Assembly (NCBI GenBank): GCA_027620595.1
Contig: JAQCDI010000032.1
Coordinates: forward strand, 1 to 13,501
Length of the DNA: 13,501 nt
Source of the DNA: Bacteroidota bacterium
GTDB taxonomy: Bacteria > Bacteroidota > Rhodothermia > Rhodothermales > UBA10348
Reading direction: 5' to 3'
Part shown: piece by piece, positions 1-7,444 of the stretch
Position numbering within the stretch: the stretch's first letter is position 1
Layout of the letters: each line of letters starts with the position of its first letter
Position numbers and translations under genes: made by a program
Notes under the pieces: generated by a model
Databases searched by the model: none
The model's input: the letters and a program-made list of their open reading frames with translations, nothing else
What the model was told of the DNA's origin: nothing

Positions 1-1
1 G

Positions 2-64
2 ATCCACGAAAAGACGGGAGAACCCCGCCCGGAAATCGTCCAGAAGATTTCGGCGTTCCTCTGA
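2..64 (+). CDS. C-terminal tail of an unidentified protein (5' end outside window)
   Basis: An open frame enters from the left edge and ends at TGA 62-64, giving the 20-residue tail IHEKTGEPRPEIVQKISAFL. It is followed 25 bases later by a strong intrinsic terminator, as expected for the end of a real transcript. The last residues resemble the closing helix of many alpha/beta-hydrolases, but that is far too little to assign a family, so no function is claimed. Confidence 0.5.
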   Translation: MHEKTGEPRPEIVQKISAFL

Positions 65-89
65 TCTCCCCGGCGTCCACCGACATCAG

Positions 90-120
90 AAAGCCCGGCC
101 GTTTCGGCCGGGCTTTTTTT
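90..120 (+). terminator. Rho-independent terminator
   Basis: A perfect 12-bp stem (90-101 pairing with 105-116, core AGCCCGGCCG) closes a three-base TTT loop and runs into seven consecutive T at 114-120. It lies just after the stop of the partial gene at 2-64 and before the carboxylase gene, so it separates two transcription units. The stem also has an A-run on its 5' side, so it could act in the reverse direction too. The bases from 121 to 244 hold no gene; no convincing promoter consensus was found there. Confidence 0.92.
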
Positions 121-244
121 GTGTACCCTTGCCGGGCCGGGAGGGGCCTGCCGTGCTGATTTTCTTCTTGACGGGCGAACCGTCGACCGGCCCCATCCGT
201 TGGATCCGAATCCGTCCTGCAACCCTTTCCTTTCCAGAAGCCTG

Positions 245-1939
245 ATGCCCGAATTCCAGGAAGCCCGGACACCGGGTTCGCCCTTGCCGACCGAAAACCC
301 CCGTGTGGCTGCACGTCGGGAAGCCGGTCGCGTGCTGATCGAGGAGCTGCATCAACGACATGCCGAAGTGTCCCTCGGAGGAGGCGCCAAGCGCAGGGAG
401 CGGGAACATGCCCGGGGCAAGATGTGGGCCCGTGAGCGGATTGCAGCCCTGATCGACGAAGACTCCACCTTCCACGAGATCGGCTCCTTTGCTGCGTGGG
501 AGGTGTATGAAGAGGAGGGGGGCTGTCCAGCGGCCGGAACGGTCATGGGAACGGGACACGTCAACGGACGGCTGTGCATGATTGTGGCCAACGACGCCAC
601 AGTGAAGGCTGGTGCCTTGTTTCCACTCACTGCCAAGAAGAACCTGCGGGCCCAGGAGATCTGCCTGGAAAACAACCTGCCCATCATCTATCTCGTCGAC
701 TCGGCCGGCGTTTTTCTGCCCATGCAGGACGAGATATTTCCTGATCGCGACCACTTCGGACGCATCTTCCGTAACAACGCCGTCATGTCGGCCCGTGGCA
801 TCCCGCAGATTGCTGCCATCATGGGCAGCTGCGTGGCCGGGGGGGCGTATCTGCCCATCATGAGCGATGAGGCCTTGATCGTGGATGGCACGGGTTCGGT
901 ATTCCTGGCGGGCCCTTTCCTGGTCCGTGCGGCCATCGGGGAGCAGGTGGACCAGGAGACTCTGGGTGGCGCCGCCACCCATTCGGAAATTTCCGGCGTC
1001 ACGGACTATCGCGCGCCGGACGATGCAACCGCCCTGCGGACCATCCGGGATCTCGTGGGTCGGCTGGGTGCGCGGCCCAGTGTGGGGTTCGACCGCATCC
1101 AGGCAGTGGAGCCCGCTTTTCCTGGTGTCGACATTGAAAGCCTGATGCCGATTTCCGGGGCTGAACCCTACGACATGAGGCAGGTCCTCGGGCGGATCAT
1201 CGATGCGGATTCCTGGACGGAATACAAGGAAGGCTACGGAAAGACCATCCTGACCGGATATGCCCGCATCGATGGTTGGAGCGTGGGCATCGTGGCCAAC
1301 CAGCGGGAGGTGGTCAAAGCGCGGGCCGGGGTGAAGGCCGGAACCGATGAGCTGCAGGCCGGCGGTGTGATCTATTCCGATTCGGCCGACAAGGCTGCCC
1401 GGTTCATCATGAACTGCAACCAGAAGCGGATTCCGTTGGTTTTCCTGCAGGATGTGACCGGCTTCATGGTGGGCTCCCGCGCCGAACATGGGGGGATCAT
1501 CAAGGATGGCGCCAAGATGGTCAATGCCGTATCCAATTCGGTGGTACCCAAATTCACCGTCATCGTGGGCAACTCCTACGGGGCGGGCAACTATGCCATG
1601 TGTGGACGGGCGTATGATCCGCGCCTGATCTGCGCCTGGCCCACGGCACGCATCGCCGTCATGGGGGGCGCCCAGGCAGCCAGGACCCTCCTCCAGATCC
1701 AGAAGGCGGCGGCCGAGCGCGCCGGAAAGGTCTTCTCGCCCGAAGAGGAGGCCAACCTGCTCAAGGAAATCCAGGAGCGCTATGACCGGCAGACGACGCC
1801 GTATTATGCAGCGGCCCGGCTCTGGGTGGACGAGATAATCGATCCCACCACGACCCGTGCCTGGATTTCGCGGGGCCTCGAGATAGCCGACCACAACCCC
1901 GACATGCCCCGATTCAATCCGGGTGTAATCCAGACCTGA
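245..1939 (+). CDS. Acyl-CoA carboxylase, carboxyltransferase (beta) subunit, methylcrotonyl-CoA carboxylase-like
   Basis: The 564-residue product matches the crotonase-fold carboxyltransferase that moves CO2 from carboxybiotin to an acyl-CoA. The N-domain has RERIAALID (63-71), the MCC-like stretch MIVANDATVKAG (112-123), QDEIFPDRDHFGRIF (161-175) and the oxyanion-hole segment GSCVAGGAYLP (194-204). The C-domain has GNSYGAGNYAMCGRAYDPR (442-460) and WPTARIAVMGGAQAA (465-479). The QDEIFPDRDHFGRIF block favours the methylcrotonyl/geranyl-CoA carboxylase branch over propionyl-CoA carboxylase, so leucine breakdown is the likeliest role. The C-terminus (PRFNPGVIQT) does not show the FGVFRM-type ending I expect in classical MccB, so substrate is uncertain. 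ATG 245 is chosen because the open frame upstream to 119 has a low-complexity, unconserved-looking sequence. No biotin carboxylase/BCCP subunit is in the window. The thioesterase gene follows 56 bases later. Confidence 0.93.
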   Translation: MPEFQEARTPGSPLPTENPRVAARREAGRVLIEELHQRHAEVSLGGGAKRREREHARGKMWARERIAALIDEDSTFHEIGSFAAWEVYEEEGGCPAAGTVMGTGHVNGRLCMIVANDATVKAGALFPLTAKKNLRAQEICLENNLPIIYLVDSAGVFLPMQDEIFPDRDHFGRIFRNNAVMSARGIPQIAAIMGSCVAGGAYLPIMSDEALIVDGTGSVFLAGPFLVRAAIGEQVDQETLGGAATHSEISGVTDYRAPDDATALRTIRDLVGRLGARPSVGFDRIQAVEPAFPGVDIESLMPISGAEPYDMRQVLGRIIDADSWTEYKEGYGKTILTGYARIDGWSVGIVANQREVVKARAGVKAGTDELQAGGVIYSDSADKAARFIMNCNQKRIPLVFLQDVTGFMVGSRAEHGGIIKDGAKMVNAVSNSVVPKFTVIVGNSYGAGNYAMCGRAYDPRLICAWPTARIAVMGGAQAARTLLQIQKAAAERAGKVFSPEEEANLLKEIQERYDRQTTPYYAAARLWVDEIIDPTTTRAWISRGLEIADHNPDMPRFNPGVIQT

Positions 1940-1995
1940 TCCCCTTCTCCGTTGCGGTGCGATCCCGCATCGGTTTGACCCTGCCCTGCGTGCCC

Positions 1996-2436
1996 ATGCC
2001 GTCCATCTGGAAAAAACCGACCGACCTCAAGCTCATCAACAGCTTCAATGCAGGCTGCATGGTGGCGCACATCGGCATTTCTTTCACCGAGATCGGGGAG
2101 GACCACCTGACGGCCACGATGCCGGTGGACGAACGGACCACCCAGCCGCTGGGACTGCTTCACGGGGGCGCTACGGCGTCATTGCTGGAAACGGTGGCCA
2201 GTGTGGCCGCCACCTGGGCCGTTGACGAGGATTCGTTCTGCGTCGGGGTGGAGCTCAACATCAACCACTTGCGGGCCAAGCGCAACGGCCAGGTGGCGGC
2301 CACCGCCCGCCCACTCCGTATCGGCGGTTCGATCCACGTGTGGCAGGTGGATATCGTGGATGAGCAGGGCCAGTTGGTGTCTTCGGGACGACTCACCCTG
2401 GCCGTGCGGCAGCGGAAGGCACCCCAGCTCGATTGA
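1996..2436 (+). CDS. Hotdog-fold acyl-CoA thioesterase, YdiI/MenI (PaaI-like) family
   Basis: The 146-residue protein is close to full length for the single-domain hotdog thioesterases that hydrolyse acyl- or aroyl-CoA. It has the family block MPVDERTTQPLGLLHGGA (42-59), with His56-Gly-Gly and the presumed catalytic Glu65 in LLETVASVAA. Further on are VGVELNINHLR (83-93) and the final strand VWQVDIVDEQGQLVSSGRLT. This order and spacing match E. coli YdiI/MenI, the 1,4-dihydroxy-2-naphthoyl-CoA hydrolase of menaquinone synthesis, but the family is promiscuous and no men gene is nearby. ATG 1996 is preferred over the GTG at 1957, which only adds 13 residues before the conserved SIWKK start. It is co-directional with the carboxylase and probably cotranscribed. 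It ends in tandem stops TGA-TAA. Confidence 0.9.
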   Translation: MPSIWKKPTDLKLINSFNAGCMVAHIGISFTEIGEDHLTATMPVDERTTQPLGLLHGGATASLLETVASVAATWAVDEDSFCVGVELNINHLRAKRNGQVAATARPLRIGGSIHVWQVDIVDEQGQLVSSGRLTLAVRQRKAPQLD

Positions 2437-2439
2437 TAA

Positions 2440-2472
2440 ACGGCATGTCTGCCTGCCTGGAGAGCAGGCCGT
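2440..2472. terminator. Possible hairpin between convergent genes
   Basis: GCCTGC (2451-2456) can pair with GCAGGC (2464-2469) around a seven-base loop, and flanking ACGG/CCGT (2440-2443/2469-2472) could extend it through a bulge. It fills the 42-base gap between the thioesterase stop and the egtD stop, where a bidirectional terminator is expected. There is no T-run on either side, so intrinsic termination is unproven. Confidence 0.35.
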
Positions 2473-2478
2473 GACGAA

Positions 2479-3477
2479 TCAGCGGGCCTGCAGGAGTTGT
2501 ACGGAGAACCATTGGCGCTCGTCCGTCCAGACCCGGGCCACATCCAGTCCAGCCTCATCGGCCATGGCGGCAACCTCCTCGATGCGGTATTTGTGTGAGT
2601 ACTCTGTGCGGATGGATTCTCCCACGTCGAGCACAATGGGGCCATCCGGGAAGTGGACCTCCATGGCACGGTCGGCCACGAGATGCATTTCGATGCGGTC
2701 GGCCACCGTGTCATAGAACACCCGGTGGCGGAACCCCTGCGGGTCGAAGTCGCTCCCAAGCTGCCGGTTGATGTGCGTCAGGATATTCCGATTGAAGGCC
2801 GCCGTGACACCCTCGGCATCATCGTAGGCGGCTTCCAGCACCCCTGTCTCCTTGACCAGGTCAGCGCCCAGGAGCACGAATCCTCCCGGACCCACCAGCG
2901 AAGCCATGCGTCCCAGGAAGGCGATGGCCTCCGGATGGGTGAAGTTGCCGATGGTCGATCCGGGGAAGAACACCATGTGCCGGGCATGGCGTAGATGGGA
3001 GAGATGGGGCTCATGCCACGGGAAGGGAATCTGCTGCCCGTAGTCGGCACACACGGGCAGGACCTCCAGGTGCGGGAATTCCATCTGCAGGGCGCGTCCG
3101 GCCGTGAGCAGATGCTCTTTCGAGATGTCGATCGGCACGTAGGTCCGGATGCCCGGAAGCCGTTCGAGCAGCTGACGGGTTTTCTGACTGCTGCCCGAGC
3201 CATACTCCAGGAGTACCACATCACCCTCCAGGAGCCGGGCCAATTCCGGCAGCATCCCATCGATGATGGCCTGTTCGGTGCGGGTCGGATAGTACTCCTC
3301 CAGTTCGCAGATCCTGTCGAACAGCGCCGATCCGGTGGCATCGTAGAAGTACTTCGACGGGAGCCACTTGGGTCGGTCTGTGAGACCCTCCCGGACCTCG
3401 GATCCCATGGATCCGGTATCCGGTGCAAGATCGAGGAACAGGGTCAGGTCTGGGGCAGGCGGCACGGGCTCGGTCAT
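2479..3477 (-). CDS. egtD: EgtD, L-histidine N(alpha)-methyltransferase (ergothioneine synthesis)
   Basis: EgtD transfers three methyl groups from S-adenosylmethionine to histidine, making hercynine, the first step of ergothioneine synthesis in the cytoplasm. The 332-residue length is normal for the family. Visible signatures are PKWLPSKYFYD (36-46), YYPTRTEQAII (62-72), the SAM-binding loop EYGSGSSQKT (91-100), PGSTIGNF (172-179), LLGADLVK (202-209) and the C-terminal histidine-binding block ESIRTEYSHKYR (287-298). The frame is open upstream to 3858, but that part is the shadow of egtB. ATG 3477 lies one base after the egtB stop (TGACATG), an arrangement typical of translational coupling. 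The pair with egtB makes the assignment very secure. Confidence 0.96.
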   Translation of the reverse strand: MTEPVPPAPDLTLFLDLAPDTGSMGSEVREGLTDRPKWLPSKYFYDATGSALFDRICELEEYYPTRTEQAIIDGMLPELARLLEGDVVLLEYGSGSSQKTRQLLERLPGIRTYVPIDISKEHLLTAGRALQMEFPHLEVLPVCADYGQQIPFPWHEPHLSHLRHARHMVFFPGSTIGNFTHPEAIAFLGRMASLVGPGGFVLLGADLVKETGVLEAAYDDAEGVTAAFNRNILTHINRQLGSDFDPQGFRHRVFYDTVADRIEMHLVADRAMEVHFPDGPIVLDVGESIRTEYSHKYRIEEVAAMADEAGLDVARVWTDERQWFSVQLLQAR

Positions 3478-3478
3478 G

Positions 3479-4729
3479 TCACAGGGTTTGCGCCAGACGG
3501 ACACCGGCAAACTGCCAGCGGGCGTGGGAGGGGAAGAAGTTGCGGTAGGTGGACCGGATGTGATCGGCAGGGGGGGCGCACGAGCCACCGCGCAGGACGA
3601 ACTGGTTGGCCATGAACTTGCCGTTGTATTCGCCAAGGGCGCCTTCCACGGGTCGGTAGCCCGGATACGGGGAGTAATGGCTGGAGGTCCACTCCCAGCT
3701 TCCACCGAACAGCTCAGAAAACCGCCCCTGCCCGTGTGTCCACCCTGGATGGAAGTCGAGGCGATCCGCAAAATGCCCGGAAACCGGCTCAGCCGAAGCG
3801 GCGTGCTCCCACTCGAATTCCGTGGGCAGCCGCATGCCGGCCCAGCGCGCGAACGCATCGGCCTCGAAATACGAGACGTGGGTCAAGGGGGCGTCCTCCC
3901 GTAGCGGTCTGAGGCCCTGCAGGGTGAATTCCATCCAGCCGTCGTCCGTCCGGAGCCAGTACATCGGACGCCCCCATCCTTCGGACTGGACCCGGTCCCA
4001 GCCCTGACTGAGCCAGGGTCCGGCCGTCTCATACCCACCTTCCTCGACAAAGGACAGGTATTCGCCGTTCGTCACCGGCCGGGAGGCCAGTGAGAAGGCC
4101 TCCACGAACTGACGGTGAGGCGGCCCTTCGTTGTCGTAATGGAACCCATCTCCGCGGTGACCTATGGGGACGATGGTTGCGTCGAAGGGGACCATCCCTG
4201 CCTCCGGAGGCCGGGAAGACGGTTCGCCCGCCATCTCCTGATAGACCGGACGCAGGGGGTTGACCGAGAAGACGTGTTTGATGTCGGTCATCATCAGTTC
4301 CTGGTGCTGCTGCTCGTGGTGCAGGCCGATTTCCAGGACGCGCCGTGCTTCGTCGGAAAGGGGGTCCTGCAGGAAGCGGTCCATGGCTTCATCCACGTGC
4401 GCACGGTAGTCCCATATGTCCTGGACCGTCGGGCGGGACAGGATTCCGCGCATTGGACGGGACCATCGGTCTCCTGCCTGGACGTAGTACGAGTTGAACA
4501 GGTAGGGATACCGTTCATCCTTGAGGCGATACCCGGCTTGGAACGGCACCAGGACAAAGACCTCGAAAAACCAGGTGGTGTGCGCCAGATGCCATTTCGT
4601 CGGCGAGGCGTCCTCCATGGACTGGATCACGAAATCTTCCGTGACAAGCGGAGTGCAAAGGGTTCGGGTCTGCTCGCGGACCGCCCGGAATCGGGCTGCG
4701 GGCTGCGAAGGGACGGTCGGGTCGGGCAT
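3479..4729 (-). CDS. egtB: EgtB, iron-dependent sulfoxide synthase (ergothioneine synthesis)
   Basis: EgtB uses non-haem Fe(II) and O2 to join a thiol donor (gamma-glutamylcysteine or cysteine) to hercynine, forming the sulfoxide precursor of ergothioneine. The 416-residue protein has a DinB-like N-terminal domain with PTKWHLAHTTWFFE (43-56) and LHHEQQHQEL (136-145). His50, His138 and His142 are the likely iron ligands. RPMRGILSRPTVQDIWDYR (91-109) is a conserved EgtB stretch. A C-terminal FGE-sulfatase-like domain has RLPTEFEWEHA (300-310), GGSWEWTSS (342-350), LRGGSCAPP (379-387) and the family ending YRNFFPSHARWQFAGVRLA. ATG 4729 has AAAGGA four bases upstream and starts just before conserved sequence; the frame continues open to 4939 without family features. 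It is the first gene of the operon with egtD. No egtA, egtC or egtE is present here. Confidence 0.96.
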   Translation of the reverse strand: MPDPTVPSQPAARFRAVREQTRTLCTPLVTEDFVIQSMEDASPTKWHLAHTTWFFEVFVLVPFQAGYRLKDERYPYLFNSYYVQAGDRWSRPMRGILSRPTVQDIWDYRAHVDEAMDRFLQDPLSDEARRVLEIGLHHEQQHQELMMTDIKHVFSVNPLRPVYQEMAGEPSSRPPEAGMVPFDATIVPIGHRGDGFHYDNEGPPHRQFVEAFSLASRPVTNGEYLSFVEEGGYETAGPWLSQGWDRVQSEGWGRPMYWLRTDDGWMEFTLQGLRPLREDAPLTHVSYFEADAFARWAGMRLPTEFEWEHAASAEPVSGHFADRLDFHPGWTHGQGRFSELFGGSWEWTSSHYSPYPGYRPVEGALGEYNGKFMANQFVLRGGSCAPPADHIRSTYRNFFPSHARWQFAGVRLAQTL

Positions 4730-4877
4730 CTGATCCTTTGAAGCGCCTGGAGTCGGGAGGAACCTGAACCTACGGCTTTTCCGGAGTGGTTTCCCGGATT
4801 GCGTGGAGCGAAACCTATATTCCGTTACGATCAAACGCCACGTGTCCTTCCCGCGAATCTGCAGACCTGTGTCCCGG
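4730..4877. promoter_or_regulatory. Divergent intergenic region (egtB operon / FGE-like gene)
   Basis: These 148 bases separate the start of egtB (leftward) from the start of the FGE-like gene (rightward), so they must hold promoters for both. A TAGGTTTC on the - strand (4817-4810) resembles the Bacteroidota -7 element TAnnTTTG, and TATATT (4816-4821) on the + strand resembles a -10 box. Neither has a well-spaced partner (-33 TTTG or -35) that I can see. The two candidates overlap around 4810-4823, which would make the promoters back to back. Exact sites are guesses. Confidence 0.35.
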
Positions 4878-5942
4878 ATGCCTTCTTTCCCGTCCCCGTT
4901 GCGCTTCACGCTGTTTGCTGCCCTGCTCGGCCTGACCACCGCCTGCGCTCATTCGCAGGATGCGGTGCGCGCCTCGGATGCGGCCATCCTCGCGGCCGAT
5001 GCGTCCTCATCCACCGATGACGGTGTTCCATTCCAGCCGGGAGATGTTAGGGAGGTTGCCATCCCCGGCACATCCGTCGTCCTTCGTCTGGTTTGGGTTC
5101 CGGCAGGGGAGTACCGCATCGGAACACCGGAAGGGGAGAATGGACGGCAGGAAGACGAAGGCCCGCTCACCGATGTGAGCGTGTCCGGATTCTGGATCGG
5201 ACAGACAGAGGTCACGGACAATGCGTTCAACATTTTCCGATTTCCGGACCGCGACTCCGATACCACAGCCGTAGCGGGCGCTCTGTACAGCGTGGATGCC
5301 GTTTCCCGCCCGAGCCCACCCTACGAGGATCCGGCATTCGGTATGGGCGGGGAGGGCAAGCCGGCTGTCGGTATGACCCAATGGGGTGCGTTGCACTTCT
5401 CCAAATGGCTGACCGAGAAGACCGGCGTTTTCTTCCGTCTCCCGACGGAAGCAGAATGGGAAGTGGCGTGTCGGGCCGGCCGGGATCCGGAGGCAATGTC
5501 GCCACTTTCCGGGGCCATGCTGGAGCGGGCCGCCTGGTTCGAGGAGAACAGCGGGATGGTGCTGCAGTCGGTGGGTATGCTGCGCGGCAATGCCTGGCAG
5601 ATCCATGACATGTTGGGCAACGCCTCGGAGTGGATGCTCGATGAGTACATGCCGGATTACCATGTGCTGATTGCCGGCGCGGGCAGCGATCCCTGGATCC
5701 AGCCTACACGCCTTCATCCGCGCACGGTCCGCGGCGGATCCTTTGATGAAGGCGCTTCCGAGATGCGCTGTGGTGCCCGGCTCGAGTCCACGACGGAATG
5801 GAAGCGGCGCGATCCGCAGATCCCCAAAAGCTTCTGGTGGAACACCGATTCGCCCTTCCTTGGATTCCGACTGGTGGCTCCGGCAGAGCGACCTTCCCCG
5901 GAAGACGAAGAAATGTTCTGGATCATGGTCCTGGGAGAATAG
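4878..5942 (+). CDS. Exported FGE/SUMF1-like (sulfatase-modifying-factor fold) protein
   Basis: This 354-residue protein has the formylglycine-generating-enzyme fold: WVPAGEYRIG (73-82), GFWIGQTEVTDNAFNIF (104-120), RLPTEAEWEVACRAG (187-201), IHDMLGNASEWMLDEY (242-257), VRGGSFDEGASEMRCGAR (284-301) and SPFLGFRLV (325-333). A true FGE has two copper-binding cysteines in the segment after RGGS. Here that segment has one, Cys298, so sulfatase activation is unlikely; a GldK/structural or unknown envelope role fits better. ATG 4878 is chosen over the frame's first ATG at 4803 because it gives a clean signal peptide (RFTLFAALLGLTTAC, hydrophobic to about residue 22). Cys23 could be lipidated, though TTAC is a weak lipobox; ordinary Sec cleavage near ACA is the alternative. 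It precedes the oxidoreductase gene by 46-106 bases depending on that gene's start. Confidence 0.85.
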   Translation: MPSFPSPLRFTLFAALLGLTTACAHSQDAVRASDAAILAADASSSTDDGVPFQPGDVREVAIPGTSVVLRLVWVPAGEYRIGTPEGENGRQEDEGPLTDVSVSGFWIGQTEVTDNAFNIFRFPDRDSDTTAVAGALYSVDAVSRPSPPYEDPAFGMGGEGKPAVGMTQWGALHFSKWLTEKTGVFFRLPTEAEWEVACRAGRDPEAMSPLSGAMLERAAWFEENSGMVLQSVGMLRGNAWQIHDMLGNASEWMLDEYMPDYHVLIAGAGSDPWIQPTRLHPRTVRGGSFDEGASEMRCGARLESTTEWKRRDPQIPKSFWWNTDSPFLGFRLVAPAERPSPEDEEMFWIMVLGE

Positions 5943-5979
5943 CGGCCCCTGTGAGGAAGCCGCCGGAATCGTCTTTTTT

Positions 5980-5985
5980 GGAGGT
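5980..5985 (+). promoter_or_regulatory. Shine-Dalgarno-like GGAGGT before ATG 5989
   Basis: A full GGAGGT lies three bases before an ATG at 5989 that is in frame with the Gfo/Idh/MocA gene. It is one of the best ribosome-binding matches in the window and argues for a start 20 codons upstream of the Met that places the twin-arginine motif normally. The three-base spacing is shorter than ideal. Confidence 0.45.
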
Positions 5986-6048
5986 GGCATGAAGAACGAC
6001 TTTCGGTTACTTTGGCCGGAACTGTTCCACCTGCCCACACCCTTGATC

Positions 6049-7404
6049 ATGTCCCGTTCCTCCAATGGCGTCTCCCGCCGGGATTTCCTCAAAGGCGGCT
6101 CCGCCGCTGTCGTCGGCTCCGTCGTAGCCTCCCATTTTCCACTCTCGGCCAGCGCCTATTACTCGGTCAATGATGTGATCCGGGTTGGTCTCATCGGATG
6201 CGGAGGTCGTGGAACGGGAGCGGCTGTCCAGGCCCTCAGTACCGAACAGAACGTCAAGCTTGTGGCCATGGCGGATGCGTTCCGCGATCAGCTCGATGAC
6301 AGCTTCGGCAATATCACCAATCCGGATGCCGACCATGCCGCCAAGGTGGCTGGTCGTGTGGACGTACCCGAAGAGCACAAATTCGTGGGTTTTGACGCCT
6401 ACAAACAGGTACTGGAGTTGTGTGATGTCGTGCTGATTGCCACGCCTCCAGGATTCCGCCCGATCCACTTCGAGGCCGCCGTGGCCGCCGGGAAACACGT
6501 GTTCATGGAAAAGCCGGTGGCCACCGATGCGCCCGGTGTGCGACGTGTGCTGGCCGCTGCCGAGCAGGCCAAGGCCAAGCAGCTCAACGTGGTGGTGGGC
6601 CTGCAGCGTCATTACCAGACCGTCTATCGGGAGTGGATGGAGCGCATGCACCACGGTATGATCGGGGACCTCGTCACGGCGCGGGTCTACTGGAACAGCG
6701 GGGGTGTCTGGGTGCGGGACCGGGCTTCGCTGGAAGAAAAGGCGGGGCGGAAGCTGACCGAAATGGAATACCAGATGCGCAACTGGTACTACTTCAACTG
6801 GCTCTGTGGAGACCACATCACTGAGCAGCATATCCACAACCTGGATGTCGGCAACTGGGGATTCCAGGCCCTGCCCATCCGGGCCCAGGGGCAAGGCGGT
6901 CGACTGGTCAGGACCGGGAAGGATCACGGCGAGATCTTTGACCACCACTATGTGGAATACGAATATGCCGACGGGCAACGCATGATCAGTCAGTGCCGGC
7001 ACATGCCCAACACGGCCAACCGGGTGTCCGAAGCCTTCCACGGTACGAACGGCAGCGCGCCGCAGCCCGGTGTGCTCATTTCCGCCAGCGGGTACGACCT
7101 CTATCGGCACAATGGCCGCAACGACCCGAACCCGTACCAGGTGGAGCATGACGAACTGTTTGCCGCGATAGCCGCCGGCGAATATGCCTACGCCGATGCG
7201 GAGAATGGCGCCAACGCCACCATGACGGCCATACTCGGTCGCATGTGTACGTATTCCGGACAGGTCATCGAGTGGGATGAAGCCTTGGCCTCGGAGATGG
7301 ACATCATGCCTGCGCGGTATGCATGGGATGCGGACCCACCGGTACTTCCCGATGCCGATGGTTGGTATGCCATCCCGGTGCCGGGCGTCACCCAGGTCCT
7401 TTGA
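6049..7404 (+). CDS. Tat-exported Gfo/Idh/MocA-family NAD(P)-dependent oxidoreductase
   Basis: The 451-residue protein is a sugar/polyol dehydrogenase-type enzyme. Residues 8-16 (VSRRDFLKG) form a twin-arginine motif followed by a hydrophobic run ending near ASA (34-36), so the folded protein should be exported with its cofactor bound, as known for glucose-fructose oxidoreductase. The Rossmann domain begins RVGLIGCGGRGTG (45-57). The family signature EKPVATD (154-160) carries the conserved Lys155. The C-terminal domain has WLCGDHITEQHIHNLDVGNW (251-270), with His and Glu residues typical of the Bacteroidota/Planctomycetes exported subfamily. Substrate cannot be read from sequence. ATG 6049 gives a normally placed Tat motif; ATG 5989, behind GGAGGT, would add MKNDFRLLWPELFHLPTPLI. 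The frame is open back to 5671, but that part is the shadow of the previous gene. Probably one operon with the TIM-barrel gene 40 bases downstream. Confidence 0.93.
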   Translation: MSRSSNGVSRRDFLKGGSAAVVGSVVASHFPLSASAYYSVNDVIRVGLIGCGGRGTGAAVQALSTEQNVKLVAMADAFRDQLDDSFGNITNPDADHAAKVAGRVDVPEEHKFVGFDAYKQVLELCDVVLIATPPGFRPIHFEAAVAAGKHVFMEKPVATDAPGVRRVLAAAEQAKAKQLNVVVGLQRHYQTVYREWMERMHHGMIGDLVTARVYWNSGGVWVRDRASLEEKAGRKLTEMEYQMRNWYYFNWLCGDHITEQHIHNLDVGNWGFQALPIRAQGQGGRLVRTGKDHGEIFDHHYVEYEYADGQRMISQCRHMPNTANRVSEAFHGTNGSAPQPGVLISASGYDLYRHNGRNDPNPYQVEHDELFAAIAAGEYAYADAENGANATMTAILGRMCTYSGQVIEWDEALASEMDIMPARYAWDADPPVLPDADGWYAIPVPGVTQVL

Positions 7405-7433
7405 CGGTACCCCCCATCAACACCCCAATTTTC

Positions 7434-7438
7434 GGAGA
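7434..7438 (+). promoter_or_regulatory. Ribosome-binding site GGAGA for the TIM-barrel gene
   Basis: GGAGA lies six bases upstream of ATG 7445. It fixes the start of the TIM-barrel gene at the Met that carries the twin-arginine signal, although the frame stays open back to 7277 inside the previous gene. Confidence 0.65.
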
Positions 7439-7444
7439 TCGGTC

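Noticed and set aside
86..1894. A 602-codon open frame on the - strand opposite the carboxylase gene
   Set aside because: It mirrors the carboxylase gene in a high-GC context, its translation is low-complexity (rich in G, H, R, P) with no recognisable domain, and it would run across the terminator at 90-120.
3478..3858. N-terminal extension of egtD to an ATG at 3858
   Set aside because: The extra 127 residues lie inside egtB in another frame and look like shadow sequence; family length and the TGACATG junction support ATG 3477.
5671..6048. Oxidoreductase start at the first ATG of the open frame, 5671
   Set aside because: Most of that stretch lies inside the FGE-like gene in another frame, and it would bury the twin-arginine signal 126 residues from the N-terminus.
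5007..6092. A 361-codon - strand open frame opposite the FGE-like gene, and a similar 380-codon one at 6007-7149
   Set aside because: Both are antisense to genes with clear domain signatures, and their translations show only the composition expected of the reverse complement of high-GC codons.
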